From positions 1 to 64,000 of the forward strand of contig DWZD01000046.1 of NCBI GenBank assembly GCA_019118345.1: DNA of 64,000 bases, read 5' to 3'. The stretch comes from Candidatus Desulfovibrio intestinavium (GTDB taxonomy: Bacteria; Desulfobacterota; Desulfovibrionia; Desulfovibrionales; Desulfovibrionaceae). The position numbers and the translations under genes are program-made. The first letter of the stretch is position 1; each line of letters begins with the position of its first letter. Positions 9,990 to 18,082 of the stretch are shown piece by piece. The notes beneath the pieces are model-generated. The model saw only the letters and a list, made by a program, of their open reading frames with translations. It did no database searches and was not told the DNA's origin.

Positions 9990-11453
9990 ATGCCCAATCA
10001 ACTGAACGATCCCGATCTGCTGCGTCATCAGGCCTACATCAACGGTCAGTGGCGGGACGCCGAAAACGGCGACACCCTGCCGGTCATCAATCCGGCCACC
10101 GGCGAGGAACTGGGCAGCGTGCCGCGCTGCACCGCCGCCGACGCCCGCGCGGCCATTGCCGCGGCCGAGGCCGCCTTTGCCGTCTGGCGCCATGTCCCCC
10201 TGCAGGAACGCGGGGCGCGCCTGCGCCGCTGGGGCGAACTCATTGAGGAACATATCGACGATCTCTGCCGCATCCTGACCCTTGAGCAGGGCAAACCGCT
10301 GGCCGAGGCCCGGGGCGAAATCCTGCAGGGAGCCACCTATTTTCCGTGGTTCGCCGAAGAAATCCGCCGCGCCTACGGCGACGTGGTGCCCGCCCCGCGC
10401 GCCGGCGTGCGGCCGCTGACCCAAAAGCAGCCCATCGGCGTGGTGGGCGTCATCACGCCGTGGAACTTCCCGTCCTCCATGCTGCCGCGCAAGGCCGCCC
10501 CGGCCATTGCCGCCGGTTGCACCCTGGTGGTCAAACCGGCCAGCGCCACCCCCTACTGCGCCCTTGCCCTGGCGGAACTGTCCCGGCGGGCGGGCATTCC
10601 GGCGGGCGTCATCAACATCGTCACCGGGGATGCCGCCACCATCGGCCGGGAAATCACGCAAAGCCCGGTGGTGCGCAAGCTGAGCTTTACCGGCTCCACC
10701 GCCGTGGGCAAGCAGCTGGCCGCCGACTGCGCGCCCACCCTCAAGCGCCTCTCGCTGGAACTGGGCGGCAATGCGCCCTTCATCGTTTTTGACGACGCGC
10801 AGCTGGAGGCCGCCGTCAACGGGGCCGTGGGCAGCAAGTTCCGCAATGCCGGGCAGACCTGCATCTGCGCCAACCGCTTCCTTGTCCAGCGCGGCATTCA
10901 CGACGCCTTTGTGCGGGGACTGCGCGAAAAGGTGGAAGCCTTCCGCGTGGGCAACGGGCTGGAAGCGGGCGTCACCATCGGCCCGCTGATCAACGAGGAA
11001 GCCGTGCGGCGCGTGGACGGTCTGGTGCAGGACGCCCTGAGCAAGGGCGCCACCCTGCTCACGGGCGGCAAGCCGCACAGCATGGGGCCGCGCTTCTACG
11101 AACCGACCCTGCTCACGGGCCTGACCCGGGAGATGCGCATTTTCCGCGAGGAAATCTTCGGCCCCGTGGCCGCCGTCATGGCCTTCGACACGGAAGCCGA
11201 AGCCGTCGAGCTGGCCAACGACACCTGCTTCGGGCTGGCCTCCTACCTCTTTGCCCGCGATCTGGGCCGGATCTGGCGCGTGGCCGAAGGCCTGCATTAC
11301 GGCATGGTGGGCATCAACGACGTGACCCTTGCCGCCGCCGAAACGCCCTTCGGCGGGGTGAAGCACAGCGGCATGGGCCGCGAGGGCAGCCGCGAGGGTC
11401 TCAACGACTATATGGAAACCCACCTCTTCCTCATGGGCGGCATCGACAGCTAG
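9990..11453 (+). CDS. gabD: Succinate-semialdehyde dehydrogenase (NAD(P)+)-like aldehyde dehydrogenase
   Basis: A 487-residue soluble aldehyde dehydrogenase. The catalytic glutamate lies in LELGGNAPFIVFDDAQ (near residue 255) and the catalytic cysteine in NAGQTCICANRF (near 290). GVVGVITPWNFP and the C-terminal PFGGVKHSGMGREG also match the GabD group, whose members oxidise succinate semialdehyde to succinate. Length is typical. The start has a strong AAGGAGG site seven bases before ATG. No GABA aminotransferase is nearby, so the physiological substrate is inferred only from family; other small aldehydes are possible. Confidence 0.85.
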   Translation: MPNQLNDPDLLRHQAYINGQWRDAENGDTLPVINPATGEELGSVPRCTAADARAAIAAAEAAFAVWRHVPLQERGARLRRWGELIEEHIDDLCRILTLEQGKPLAEARGEILQGATYFPWFAEEIRRAYGDVVPAPRAGVRPLTQKQPIGVVGVITPWNFPSSMLPRKAAPAIAAGCTLVVKPASATPYCALALAELSRRAGIPAGVINIVTGDAATIGREITQSPVVRKLSFTGSTAVGKQLAADCAPTLKRLSLELGGNAPFIVFDDAQLEAAVNGAVGSKFRNAGQTCICANRFLVQRGIHDAFVRGLREKVEAFRVGNGLEAGVTIGPLINEEAVRRVDGLVQDALSKGATLLTGGKPHSMGPRFYEPTLLTGLTREMRIFREEIFGPVAAVMAFDTEAEAVELANDTCFGLASYLFARDLGRIWRVAEGLHYGMVGINDVTLAAAETPFGGVKHSGMGREGSREGLNDYMETHLFLMGGIDS

Positions 11454-11478
11454 CCGCCCAGGGCCAACACACGCCGTT

Positions 11479-11509
11479 GCGGAGGAAGGCCTGTCCGGCC
11501 TTCTTCCGC
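11479..11509 (+). terminator. Hairpin after the aldehyde dehydrogenase gene
   Basis: Thirteen-base arms with one wobble pair around a five-base loop (GCGGAGGAAGGCC then GGCCTTCTTCCGC), 25 bases after the stop. No run of T follows, so it may slow or partly stop transcription before the next gene. Confidence 0.5.
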
Positions 11510-11545
11510 GACGCTTCCCCCACGTCAACCCCGGAGGGAGGAATC

Positions 11546-12421
11546 ATGCGCCTGCGCCAGCCGGTTGTCGCCGGACGTTTCTACCCGGAAGCCCCCGAAG
11601 ATCTGCGACAGGAGATTCGCCATTTTCTGGACGAGGGCGCCCGCGCCCTGCCCGCTCCAACCAGCGACACGCCCGTGGGCCTCATGCTGCCCCATGCGGG
11701 CCATGTCTACTGCGGTCGGGTCATCGGGGCCACCCTGGCCCGCCTGCGCCTGCCGTCCACCCTGATCCTGCTTTGTCCCAATCATACCGGCCTGGGGCAC
11801 CCCCTGTCCGTCTGGCCCGACGGCGCGTGGATCACGCCGCTGGGGCCGACCCTTGTGGATGCCGGGCTGACCGCCGCCCTCTGCAACGGGCCAACCCTGT
11901 TCGAGGCCGATACCCATGCCCATCTGCGGGAACACGCGCTGGAAGTGATCCTGCCCTTTTTGCAGGAGCAGCGGCCCGAACCCTTCCGCATCGTGCCCAT
12001 TTGCGTGGGCACCCGGCAACGGGACCTCCTGCATCAGGCCGGGCGGGATCTGGCCGGCGTCCTGCGCGACCGCCTGCTGCCCGCCAGCGGCACGCCGGAC
12101 GGCGATGCGCCGCAGGTGGCCCTGATCGTCAGTTCGGACATGAATCACTATGAGGATGAACACCGCACCCGGCAAAAGGACGACATGGCCCTGCGCCATG
12201 CGCTGGCCTGCGATCCCGACGGGCTTTTGCGCGTCACGGCGCGAGAATCCATCAGCATGTGCGGCGCGGCCCCGCTGGCCCTTGCCCTTTATGCCCTGCA
12301 GCATCTCACGGGCAAAACGCCGCCGCGGGTGGAACAGACCCTGCATGACACCTCGGGCAGCGTCTCCGGCGAGACCGACCATGTGGTGGGCTACGCCGGG
12401 CTGCGCATCTTCCTGCCCTGA
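11546..12421 (+). CDS. MEMO family protein (AmmeMemoRadiSam system protein B)
   Basis: A 291-residue MEMO-like protein, related in fold to class III extradiol dioxygenases. It shows LRQPVVAGRFYPE at the N-terminus, MLPHAGHVYCGRVIGA near residue 50 (the conserved histidine), the middle segment LEVILPFLQ, and SSDMNHYE near residue 195. Bacterial members are often found with an AMMECR1 domain protein and a radical SAM protein; neither is here. The ATG at 11546 is preceded by GGAGGGAGG, and a longer frame upstream is not family-like. Function is unknown; a redox or metal role is only a family-based guess. Confidence 0.85.
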   Translation: MRLRQPVVAGRFYPEAPEDLRQEIRHFLDEGARALPAPTSDTPVGLMLPHAGHVYCGRVIGATLARLRLPSTLILLCPNHTGLGHPLSVWPDGAWITPLGPTLVDAGLTAALCNGPTLFEADTHAHLREHALEVILPFLQEQRPEPFRIVPICVGTRQRDLLHQAGRDLAGVLRDRLLPASGTPDGDAPQVALIVSSDMNHYEDEHRTRQKDDMALRHALACDPDGLLRVTARESISMCGAAPLALALYALQHLTGKTPPRVEQTLHDTSGSVSGETDHVVGYAGLRIFLP

Positions 12422-12428
12422 ACGACAA

Positions 12429-12455
12429 GGGGGGAGGGCCTGACGGCCTCCCCCC
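12429..12455. terminator. Bidirectional intrinsic terminator between MEMO gene and hldD
   Basis: GGGGGGAGG paired with CCTCCCCCC, with short loop, followed on the plus strand by GCTTTTCC. It lies between two convergent genes 8 bases after one stop and 26 before the other, so it can serve both. Confidence 0.75.
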
Positions 12456-12480
12456 GCTTTTCCGTATTGTCCGGCCTGCC

Positions 12481-13452
12481 CTACAGATAGGGATCCGGCT
12501 GCGCCAGATAGTTTTGCACAAAATCCGTCACCCCGTCCTCCAGACTGGTCATGGCGAGCGGGCAGTTCGCCGCCGCCAGCCAACCCATGTCGGCCTGGGT
12601 GAAATTCTGGTACTTGCCGCGCAGGTGGCGCGGCATCTCCACATAGGTGATGCGGCAGGAACGCTGCATGGCGCTGAACACGGCCCGCCCCAGATCGTTG
12701 AAGCTGCGCGCCTGCCCCGTGCCCACGTTGTGGATGCCGTTGACCTCGCCGTGTTCCAGCAGCCAGGCCATGAGGGCCGTGCAATCCTTGACGTAGACAA
12801 AGTCCCGCTTCTGCTCGCCGTCGGACAGGTCGGGGCTGGTGGAGCGGAAGAGCTCCAGATCCCCCTGCTTCAGAATCTGCTTGTAGGCCTTGCAGACCAC
12901 GCTGCGCATCTCGCCCTTGTGGTACTCGTTGGGGCCGTAGACGTTGAAGAACTTGAGGCTGGCCACTTCCCTGTCCAGTCCCTCGCGCAGCAGCCAGAGA
13001 TCGAAGAGATGCTTGGAATAGGCATAGAGATTGAGCGGACGCAGACGCGGCAGCAGCCCGGGATCATCGCTGAAACCCAGGGAGCCGTCGCCGTAGGTGG
13101 CCGCCGAACTGGCATGAATGAGCCGTGCGCCCTTGTCCAACGCATAGCGGCAGACATCGCGGCTGAACTGGAAATTGTTCTCCATCAGGAAGTCGCCGTC
13201 GGCCTCGGTGGTGTCGGAGCAGGCCCCGAGATGAATGAGCGCCTCCACCTTCCACGGCAGGGCATCTCGCCGGATCAGATCCCGGAAGCGTTCCAGGGGG
13301 ATGAAGTCGGCGTAGGTGAGCTTGACGAGATTGCGCCATTTGTCGTCCCTGCCCAGATGATCCACCAGCACCACGTCGTCAACGCCCTGCCGGTTGAGCT
13401 GCCAGAGCATGGCGCTGCCCATGAAGCCCGCGCCGCCGGTAATGATGTACAT
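12481..13452 (-). CDS. hldD: ADP-L-glycero-D-manno-heptose 6-epimerase
   Basis: Extended short-chain dehydrogenase that makes the L,D-heptose of the LPS inner core. The 323 residues open with the NAD-binding motif TGGAGFMGS (residues 5-13). The active-site pieces SSAATYGDG and YAYSKHLFD (YxxxK) lie near 118-150, and NVYGPNEYHKGEMRSV, RDFVYVKDC and the heptose-epimerase C-terminal half follow. The start at 13452 places the Rossmann motif at the N-terminus and has AGGGAGG nine bases upstream. Other heptose genes are not in the window. Confidence 0.88.
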   Translation of the reverse strand: MYIITGGAGFMGSAMLWQLNRQGVDDVVLVDHLGRDDKWRNLVKLTYADFIPLERFRDLIRRDALPWKVEALIHLGACSDTTEADGDFLMENNFQFSRDVCRYALDKGARLIHASSAATYGDGSLGFSDDPGLLPRLRPLNLYAYSKHLFDLWLLREGLDREVASLKFFNVYGPNEYHKGEMRSVVCKAYKQILKQGDLELFRSTSPDLSDGEQKRDFVYVKDCTALMAWLLEHGEVNGIHNVGTGQARSFNDLGRAVFSAMQRSCRITYVEMPRHLRGKYQNFTQADMGWLAAANCPLAMTSLEDGVTDFVQNYLAQPDPYL

Positions 13453-13753
13453 GCCGAACCTCCCTTTGACGTTCGGGAACATGGTATCCCCTTGTCCGGC
13501 CCGGCGCAAGGGCGCGCCGGCGCAACAGGCGGCGCGCAGCCGCTCCCGCCCGGGAAAAGCCCCGGGAGCGGGCTGGACAGCGCCGGGCAAGTCTGCGATT
13601 ATGCGCCAGCCGGAAAGCCGCAGGCCGTCCGGCGTCCTCCTGTTCCGGCTGGGACAGGGGCAGACCCGTTTTCACGAGGTTTCCGGCCCGTGCGGCCCGG
13701 TCGCCTGGCAATCAACAGCGCCTGCGGGCGCCCGTTTTCATTTGAGGACACAC
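13453..13753. other. Divergent intergenic region hldD / SufC-like gene
   Basis: About 300 bases between two genes read in opposite directions, so it must carry both promoters. I see the two ribosome sites (AGGGAGG for hldD, GAGG before 13754) but no clear operator dyad and no short gene with family-like sequence. Confidence 0.5.
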
Positions 13754-14548
13754 ATGCTCGAAATTCGTGATCTGCATGTTTCGGTGCGCGGTACGCCTGT
13801 CCTGCGGGGCATCGACCTGACCATCGAATCCGGCGAAACCTTTATCCTGTTCGGCCCCAACGGTTCGGGCAAGACCACTCTGCTCATGACGCTCATGGGC
13901 TTTTCCGGCTATGAAGTGACGCGGGGCAGCATCGTCTTCGGCGGCAGGGACATTACGCACGCGCCCATGCACGAACGGGCGCGGCTGGGCATCGGCATGT
14001 CCTTCCAGCGTCCGCCCACCATCCACGGCCTGCCCACCCGCCGCATGGTGGAGCTTTGTGCTCGGGGGCGGGAAATGGACATTGCGGAAATGGCCAAAAA
14101 GGTGCATTTTGACGCCTTTCTCGACCGCGACGTCAATGCCGGCTTTTCCGGCGGCGAGATCAAGCGCTCCGAATTGCTCCAGCTCATGGCCCAGCAGCCG
14201 CAACTGCTGCTCTTTGACGAGCCGGAATCCGGCGTGGATCTGGAAAACATGGCCCTTGTCGGCCATACCGTGCGCGAACTGCTGGACGGCGTGCCCGCCT
14301 GCTGTAGCGCGACGCTGCAGGAGCAGCGGCGCAACCGTACCACCAGCGGCCTGATCATTACCCACACCGGCCACATCCTGGAATATGTCAATGCCGACCG
14401 GGGACAGGTCATGTATCACGGCAAGCTCTGCTGTGAGGCCCGGCCGCGCGTCATCCTCGATCACATTGCCAATCACGGCTATCAGGAATGCCTGCGCTGC
14501 CTTGCCGGCGACAGCTACGGCAAGATCATGGAGGCTCCGCTCGTATGA
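13754..14548 (+). CDS. sufC: SufC-like Fe-S cluster assembly ATPase
   Basis: ABC-type ATPase without membrane partner, 264 residues. Walker A GPNGSGKTT is at residues 34-42, the signature is FSGGEIKRSELLQLM and Walker B is LLLFDEPESGVDLENM, all diagnostic of SufC. It works with SufB to build Fe-S clusters in the cytosol. Its stop overlaps the ATG of the SufB-like gene (ATGA), and no sufD, sufS or sufE is present. The two-gene arrangement matches the minimal SUF-like systems described for anaerobes (often called SMS). The start at 13754 follows GAGG; the longer frame upstream is not family-like. Confidence 0.9.
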   Translation: MLEIRDLHVSVRGTPVLRGIDLTIESGETFILFGPNGSGKTTLLMTLMGFSGYEVTRGSIVFGGRDITHAPMHERARLGIGMSFQRPPTIHGLPTRRMVELCARGREMDIAEMAKKVHFDAFLDRDVNAGFSGGEIKRSELLQLMAQQPQLLLFDEPESGVDLENMALVGHTVRELLDGVPACCSATLQEQRRNRTTSGLIITHTGHILEYVNADRGQVMYHGKLCCEARPRVILDHIANHGYQECLRCLAGDSYGKIMEAPLV

Positions 14549-15705
14549 GTGTCGATCTTACCCGCTTCAACTTCACCGGCGGCGAGAACGCCGCCCCCAT
14601 TCAGGATCTGACCGCCCTGCCCGCCGCGGATCGCGAACGGCTGGTGCTGGCCGGCATCGACGTGCAGGACAGGAACGTCAGCGGCACCTTCATGCAGCTC
14701 AACCACGCGGACGTGCATTGCGGCACGCGCCACGAGGGCCTCGAGCTGCTGGACATCCGGGCCGCGCTCAAGAAGTATGACGGCCTGCCGCAGCACTACT
14801 GGCGTCTGCTGGATCCGGAAAAGGACGAAATCACCCGCATGACCCATGCCCATTGCAATGGCGGCTACTTCATGCGCGTGGCCAAGGGGGTCAAGCTCAG
14901 CGAACCCGTGCAATCCTGCATGTTCATCAAGGGGGAAAACGCGGGGCAGAGCATCCACAATATCGTCATCGTGGAGGAAGGCGCGGAACTGCATGTGCTG
15001 GGCGGCTGCGCCACGGCCCATGACGCCCGTCATTCCGCCCACCTCGGCATCACCGAATACTATGTGGAAAAGGGCGGCAAGCTCACCTTCACCATGATCC
15101 ACAATTGGGGCGAGAGCACCACCGTGCGGCCCCGCTCCGCCGGACGGGTGGAGGCGGACGGCGTCTTTCAGAACAACTACATCCTGTTGAAGCCCGTGGG
15201 CGATCTGCAGATGTATCCCGGCATCACCCTGGCCGGCGACGGGGCCGTGGCCCGCTTTGATTCGGTCATCGTGGCCCCGGAAGGCTCGCATGTGGACAGC
15301 GGCAACCGCATCGAACTCAATGCCCCCCGCACGCGCGGCGAAATCATCTCCCGCGCGGTCACCACTGGCGGCACCATCATCAACCGCGGCTTCATCGGCG
15401 CGGGCGCCACCCCGGTCAAGGGCCATCTGGAATGCAAGGGCCTCATCCTCGGCAACGGGCGCATGCACGCCATCCCCGAACTGGACAGCAATCAGGACGG
15501 CGTGGAACTCTCCCACGAGGCGGCGGTGGGCAAGATCGCCCAGGAGGAAATCGAATACCTCATGGCGCGCGGTCTGGACGAGGATGAGGCCGCGGCCACC
15601 ATTGTGCGCGGCTTCCTCAACGTGGACATCATGGGCCTGCCCGCCCCCCTCAAGCAGGCCATGGACGAGCAGATCCGCCTTTTGCAATGCCATAACGCCA
15701 TGTAG
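14545..15705 (+). CDS. sufB: SufB/SufD-family Fe-S cluster scaffold protein
   Basis: A 386-residue SufBD-fold protein (right-handed beta helix), the scaffold partner of the ATPase encoded just upstream. The core repeats include GENAGQSIHNIVIVEEGAELHV and GYINRG-like segments, and the C-terminal DGVELSHEAAVGKIAQEEIEYLMARGLDEDEA is the SufBD hallmark. It is shorter than SufB from full suf operons (about 470-490) and lacks the long N-terminal extension, as in two-gene systems. Cysteines such as those in GGCATAHDA could serve cluster building. The ATG overlaps the sufC-like stop, indicating coupled translation. Confidence 0.88.
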   Translation: MSVDLTRFNFTGGENAAPIQDLTALPAADRERLVLAGIDVQDRNVSGTFMQLNHADVHCGTRHEGLELLDIRAALKKYDGLPQHYWRLLDPEKDEITRMTHAHCNGGYFMRVAKGVKLSEPVQSCMFIKGENAGQSIHNIVIVEEGAELHVLGGCATAHDARHSAHLGITEYYVEKGGKLTFTMIHNWGESTTVRPRSAGRVEADGVFQNNYILLKPVGDLQMYPGITLAGDGAVARFDSVIVAPEGSHVDSGNRIELNAPRTRGEIISRAVTTGGTIINRGFIGAGATPVKGHLECKGLILGNGRMHAIPELDSNQDGVELSHEAAVGKIAQEEIEYLMARGLDEDEAAATIVRGFLNVDIMGLPAPLKQAMDEQIRLLQCHNAM

Positions 15706-15749
15706 GCGGCCTTGACCCCAGCCCGGGCTGCGGCTATAGTGCCTCTCGC

Positions 15750-15825
15750 GGGCCTATAGCTCAGTTGGTAGAGCCTCCGGCTCATAACCGGCAGGTCCCA
15801 GGTTCGAAGCCTGGTGGGCCCACCA
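15750..15825 (+). tRNA. tRNA-Met (anticodon CAT), probably elongator
   Basis: A 76-nt cloverleaf with encoded CCA. The acceptor arms are GGGCCTA and TGGGCCC, the D stem is GCTC/GAGC, and the anticodon loop CTCATAA is closed by a four-pair CCGG stem with an unpaired fifth position. The T arm is CCAGG-TTCGAAG-CCTGG. Position 1 pairs with 72, unlike initiator tRNA, so it is an elongator. A CAT anticodon modified to read isoleucine (Ile2) is the alternative and cannot be excluded. Confidence 0.9.
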
Positions 15826-15835
15826 CCATCACATC

Positions 15836-15865
15836 AAGCGGTTAGCGGTAACACGCTGACCGCTT
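15836..15865 (+). terminator. Hairpin terminator of the tRNA-Met gene
   Basis: AAGCGGTTAGCG pairs with CGCTGACCGCTT (12 pairs, one wobble) around a six-base loop, followed by TCCATTT. It begins 11 bases after the CCA end. Confidence 0.7.
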
Positions 15866-16398
15866 TCCATTTCCTGCGAATCCCGCGCCGCTTGCCGCCT
15901 GTCTTTCCGGTTGCCGCCTGTCAGGAGCCATTGCAGCCGGCGGAACCCGTTTCAGGGCGTCCGGCAAGGGAAATACGGGCGGGAATCTGCCGGAACAATC
16001 GCTTCTGCGGCCTGTTGCAGGCCGATGGGCGCGTTCATGGGTTCACCATCTCCCCTGCCCGAACGGAACGCTTCCGCCACCGCTCAGAGGACAGGTCATG
16101 AGGCGTGTCAGCGCATTTTCTGCGCATCAAGCCGTCGCAGCAGTCGGCGAAACAGGCCACCGTGCCGTACCTTTGGGCCAATAGCGCCATTGGCAAAGCC
16201 GATCCGGAGCCTGCTGCGGCCCTTGGACGCCATCACGCGGGCGCAATCTTGTTGATGACTGACGGCGTGGGGCTGGACTTTCCATGAAGGCGGGCGCGAG
16301 CGCCTGCTGACAGGGCCGCTTCTTGACCCGACAGGAAAGACGCCCACCCAGGCAGATAATCACCTGAATTAAATTATATAGTTCTTTTCTTGCGCAAC
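15866..16398. other. Long stretch with no recognisable gene
   Basis: About 530 bases between the tRNA terminator and the AT-rich promoter region. Short frames exist on both strands (for example 16105-16287 plus) but have no family-like sequence, no good ribosome site, and opposite frames of similar length. No direct repeat of the tRNA 3' end is visible, so there is no support for an integration remnant. It may be decayed coding sequence. Confidence 0.5.
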
Positions 16399-16425
16399 TT
16401 TTTGTTTGATTGAATCAAACAAAAA
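16399..16425. promoter_or_regulatory. Perfect dyad, probable LysR-type operator upstream of the transporter
   Basis: Thirteen-base arms are perfect inverted copies around one central base; the inner 19-mer is TGTTTGATTGAATCAAACA (16403-16421). It lies in an AT-rich island unlike the GC-rich surroundings. Its centre is about 65 bases upstream of the start point expected from the -35-like TTGAAA at 16441, the usual place for a LysR activation site. A 19-mer identical at 16 positions lies at 19117-19135. An FNR site is less likely because the spacing is one base short. Confidence 0.7.
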
Positions 16426-16440
16426 TATCTTTTTATTGAA

Positions 16441-16470
16441 TTGAAAAAACAGACAGTTCCACATGATATT
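16441..16470 (+). promoter_or_regulatory. Candidate promoter of the SLC13-type transporter gene
   Basis: TTGAAA (16441-16446), a spacer of 18 and a weak GATATT (16465-16470). The poor -10 fits a promoter that needs an activator. The next 150 bases before the ATG would be an untranslated leader. Confidence 0.4.
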
Positions 16471-16618
16471 TTTTTCACATAATGACCGCGGGCAACGGTC
16501 ACACGGAGCGTCCGGCAGGGATCATGGCGTGCGGACAGACATGCCCCTTCCGTATTGGATGACCGAACAAACATCCGCCTTTCCGGGCGGCATGCGATCT
16601 CTCAAGAAGGAATTTGAC

Positions 16619-18082
16619 ATGGCTGGAAAAGAATCCACCCCCAAGCGCTTCTCCGCGCCTGCCTATTATCTGCATACGGCGGTTTGCCTGCTCATCATGC
16701 TCGGCTTTGGCCAGCTCCCGCCCGTGGAACCGCTGACGCCGCTGAGGATGAACCTCATCGGCATCTTTCTGGGCGTGCTGTACGGCTGGATCTGCATCGA
16801 AATCGTCTGGCCCAGTCTGGCCGGTCTTCTGGCCCTCATGCTTGTCGGCGGCATGAAGCCCATGCTGCTGCTCAACAAGAGTTTTGGCGATCCCATCGTG
16901 CAGATGATGTTCTTCATCTTTGTCTTTTGCGCCACCATCAACCATTACGGGCTTTCCAAATTCATTTCCCTCTGGTTCATCACCCGCAAATTCGTGGCCG
17001 GACGCCCCTGGGTGTTTACCTATACCTTTCTGGGCTCCATCTTCATCCTGGGCGGCCTGACCAGCGCCTCACCGGCTGCCATCATCGGCTGGAGCATTCT
17101 CTATGGCGTTTGCGAAGTCTGCGGTTTCAAAAAAGGGGACGGCTATCCGACCATGATGGTCTTCGGCATCGTATTCGCCGCACAGGTCGGCATGTCGCTC
17201 ATTCCGTTCAAGCAGGCGGCCCTGACGGTGTTCAGCGCCTACGAAACCATGTCCGGCGTGGGCATTGACTATGCGAAGTACATGCTCATCGCCCTGCTGA
17301 TCTGCGCCTGCTGTTCCCTGCTGTTCATCATCATGGGCAAGTACATCTTCCGTCCCGACATGCAGAAGCTGATGCAGCTTGACGTGAGCAAGCTGGACAG
17401 CGACGGAACGCTGGCGCTCACCCGCGTGCAAAAGACCATTCTGGGCTTCCTGTTCCTGCTGGTCATCCTGCTGCTGGTGCCCAACTTCCTGCCCCGGGAC
17501 TTTTTCCTGACGCGTTTTCTCAAGAGCATCGGCAACACCGGCATCGTGATTCTGCTGGTGACGGTCATGGCGGCCATCAAGGTGGACGGCAAGCCCCTGC
17601 TGAACTTCAAAATCATGGTCGATTCCGGTGTCACCTGGGGCATTGTGCTGCTGCTGGCCTTTGTGCAGCCGCTTTCTGGAGCCATGGCTGCCCCTGCCAG
17701 CGGCATCACCCCCTTCCTCATGCAGCTGCTGGAACCCGTATTCGGCGGCGGCACGCCCCTGACCTTTGCCCTGTTCATCGGCCTGGCGGCCACGCTGCTG
17801 ACGCAGGTCATGAACAACGGCACCGTGGGCGTGGCCCTGATGCCCATCATTTACAGCTACTGCCAGGGGGCGGGCGCCAGCCCCGAATTGCCGCTGATCA
17901 TGGTGGTGATGGGCGTGCATTTTGCCTTCCTCACGCCGGCGGCCAGCGCCAGCGCCGCCCTGCTGCACGGCAACGAATGGTCTGACGCCAAGGCCATCTG
18001 GAAGACCGCGCCCGCCGTCATCCTGATGGCCTTCGCGGTCACCGCCGTCATCACGATCATCGTGGGCGAGGCCATCTTCTAA
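16619..18082 (+). CDS. SLC13/DASS-type sodium-anion symporter
   Basis: A 487-residue inner-membrane carrier with about 11-13 hydrophobic segments. The LTSASPAAIIGW and VMNNGTVGVALMPI segments, near residues 150 and 400, resemble the paired substrate/sodium-binding hairpins of the SLC13/ArsB/NhaD (ion transporter superfamily) carriers. FLTPAASASAALLHGNEW near the end is also typical. Members move di- and tricarboxylates, sulfate or related anions; the ligand cannot be named. The ATG at 16619 follows AAGAAGG and begins a short polar N-terminus. It is convergent with the lysR-type gene (the stops overlap) and is preceded by the dyad at 16399, so it probably belongs to the same regulon as the flavoprotein operon. 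Confidence 0.82.
   Translation: MAGKESTPKRFSAPAYYLHTAVCLLIMLGFGQLPPVEPLTPLRMNLIGIFLGVLYGWICIEIVWPSLAGLLALMLVGGMKPMLLLNKSFGDPIVQMMFFIFVFCATINHYGLSKFISLWFITRKFVAGRPWVFTYTFLGSIFILGGLTSASPAAIIGWSILYGVCEVCGFKKGDGYPTMMVFGIVFAAQVGMSLIPFKQAALTVFSAYETMSGVGIDYAKYMLIALLICACCSLLFIIMGKYIFRPDMQKLMQLDVSKLDSDGTLALTRVQKTILGFLFLLVILLLVPNFLPRDFFLTRFLKSIGNTGIVILLVTVMAAIKVDGKPLLNFKIMVDSGVTWGIVLLLAFVQPLSGAMAAPASGITPFLMQLLEPVFGGGTPLTFALFIGLAATLLTQVMNNGTVGVALMPIIYSYCQGAGASPELPLIMVVMGVHFAFLTPAASASAALLHGNEWSDAKAIWKTAPAVILMAFAVTAVITIIVGEAIF

Noticed and set aside
15750..16398. Integrated element at tRNA-Met
   Set aside because: No integrase gene and no repeat of the tRNA 3' end was found within the window.
16399..16425. 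FNR/CRP-type site
   Set aside because: TTGAT and ATCAA are separated by three bases and not four, and a near-identical dyad beside the LysR gene explains it better.
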